Below, piece by piece: positions 54,901-57,900 of a DNA stretch of 64,000 nucleotides (positions are counted from its first letter, which is position 1; the number at the start of each line of letters is the position of its first letter). Both the position numbers and the translations under genes were made by a program. The DNA comes from Mimachlamys varia (lineage: Eukaryota > Mollusca > Bivalvia > Pectinida > Pectinidae), in NCBI GenBank assembly GCA_947623455.1, contig OX392533.1, positions 35,260,729 to 35,324,728 of the forward strand, in the 5' to 3' direction. The notes beneath the pieces are model-generated. The model was given only the letters and a program-made list of their open reading frames with translations. It searched no databases and had not been told where the DNA came from.

Positions 54901-57900
54901 TGAGGTTGAGCACATTATATTAAGAGAATTCAAATCATGAAATGTTGAGAACACTGTATCCGGAATTTGTTTTGAAAAGTCAAACCTCGAATGGTACAAT
55001 TTGTTTACGCTAAAATAATTAATGCTAGACGAAATTAAAGGTGAATTTACATGTTGAATATCCTTATAATGATGGATTCGCACTCATTGTATTAGTTAAA
55101 AGATGAATCAACAGTGAGTAGGCGCCAGGGGCGTAGCTTCCTATATGCGGGTTAAAAAAAAAACATTTAAAATACATTTGTTATAAAAATGAGCCTATTG
55201 TACAAGAACATGAGTGGGTTTATTCTTTAATTTATTATACCTGAAAATTGGCTCTAGAACACGTTAACTCTTTCCGTACCGTGATTCTGGTCCGGATTCC
55301 GTACCGGTAGTCATTACTACGCTCAACCCAAGACGTTTCGGCCAAAATGGCGTCTCTTTGTTGTTTGCGTAGTGGATATTATGCCGAAATTATGCAGGTA
55401 AATGTAAACCAATGCTCTTTTCAGTTCTTCTATAGTAAGAAGACATACATCGCTTTATTTTCGCAGCAATATTTTAGTCAGATGTGGTACCACTATGTAT
55501 AGTTAAAGCATTCGCCGCCATGATGTTTATATTGGACACTTCGCAGTATCTCGCGGGAAATTCAATTTAAATGGGTCACATTAAAGAAAATGTGTACTTT
55601 ACGTCTATCAGATATTGTTTGTTATAAACTGACGCAGTCGATTTTGTGTAAAATGTTATTCGTCAACTCGTCTGTATACGACAACGGTACGGAAAGAGTT
55701 AAAATGCTACAAAGACCTTTAGGAAATCTTTTTCTGGGGGACATCCTGAGACCCTCCTTTCGAGGGGAGAAGGATGTATCCCCCTCCCATACCCCCCCCT
55801 CCTTGGGCTTTTGGTGCAGTCTTCGGCAACACATCTGCGTACCCTTCAGCCCTAGCTACGCCACTGTGCACCATATGTTCAGTTGTCATTAAATAAATTC
55901 ATACAGAATTGACAACTAGAACAGGTGTAATTCATATGATGTAAGTCGTATGCCTACTGTATGTTTGCATTTGTACAATATACATCGTTATTATACTTTT
56001 GCAAATTGAGTTATTAGCGAAACGATGCGAGATCACTGCCTCCAGTTTCAGTCGCCATCCAGCTTGGCGTCATATGCAAATGGTTGTCGTAATATTTTAT
56101 TAACCAATAAGATGTCATTTTACATCTCAAATCAATTATAATATTCATAAATCTGTTTCAGGTACCTCTCGTGGATGTTACTACAAGAACGTGCTCTATT
56201 CCCAGGGACAGACGTTTGATGACGGATGTACGTACACATGCACGTGTACGGACGCCAGTCGAGGATACTACACCTGCAAAAACAAGTAAGGAGAGGGTTT
56301 ATATATCATTTTGATTTTTTTTTCGTAGCTCATATTTGCTGGGGAACTGATATATATATATACATATTATACACAGAGATAAATCATTCTTTTTGTTTTA
56401 TATTTATGCCATTTGAATCATATGAATTATGTTAATTTCAGCTTGAGTCATTGCATATTGTACGTTTTCCAATTATTAGTCGCCTACCTGCGAAGCTGGA
56501 GGGGACTATTAGTTTACTTACCGTCTGGCTATCTGTATGTCCGTCTGTCACCTTTTTGGTGTTACCGTTCATTATCTCTGCAACGTGTACACATATTGAA
56601 CTGACATTTGGTATACAGATACATCATGGGGATATCTAAGGTCAAGTTCTGATTTGGTTACGGGTCGATATTTTTCTCTACAACGGCTATTGGACTTTAA
56701 AAAGTTCCAATAATCAACTGTGAATAAAAACATGTTCGCATATTGAACTAAAAGTATTTGCAGTGTTAATTTTAATATGATCCCAAAATGGCCACCAGGA
56801 GCTGCAAGAGTCAAATGCAGGACTTAAGGCCATAACATACAATTATGTTGAGTTATGGGCCTAGGATTTTTATCTCTGGTCGTTTGCTCTCGGTAGGGGA
56901 CTGGTTTCGCTCTGCGATCAAATGATCAATTTAATATGTTTTTTTTTCTTTTATTTGTATCTTAATATTTTAGATTTAGTTTATTAAACAATTTAAGTAT
57001 GCTTGTATGATCTAGTGGTGATTAATTCGACAAATGTATCTGCCTAGTTTTGCCGATATCTGATTAACATTCTGATTTCTAAGGGGCGGGGGGTCCGCTG
57101 CATTTTGTCTTTCTTAAACAGTCATATATACGTTTTCCTCTTATTGAAAAAAAAATGTGAATCAATTAACTAAAATATGTGCTTCAAAATATGTATATGA
57201 TCATGCTTTGATACGCTTTGGAAACCTATCTTGATTAGCTGTATGAAAGGGCCCCGATGATTATATAAGTGTATTAGTATTAGTACTAAGTATTGTTTTC
57301 ACGTAATCATCGTCTACAGCCATTAGCCACCATTTCGCTAATATTAAATACAGTCACATTGAAAGCTTGATAATAACCCAAGACAGGTGGTAATACATAC
57401 ATATTGTTTTCCAAAATTACTTACATTAGAGACAATGGTATTCTTGAGACTTGTTGCAATACGCACATGCTACTGATACTGACTTTCAAGTTTGACCATT
57501 GTCTTTCGAATATTATATTTTAATATGTCCAAAGACCAAATCAGTTCAAAACTTTGCCTTATAAGGATTTAAGAGTTTTATTGCTGATTCCTGTTTTAAG
57601 TTGTATACATTATATGTACATTATTATCGTCTGTTATTCTAAGTGTTGACCTAATGTAAATATGCCGTTCGTCTTTAAGAGGTCATCATAAGGCGTTGTA
57701 ACATAAGCTGAAACTTCAATGCACCGATATGATTATTTAATATATGAAAAAAGGTATACAGTGTATATCATATTGAATTCATTTTTTATTAATAACGAAA
57801 TATGAAAGCATGTATACATACGCCCAGTGAATGTTCATTTGGTCTATTTCATGCACAGAAGAAACAGTTAGGATTTGGTTGTCGGTTCATTGAGACCAGA

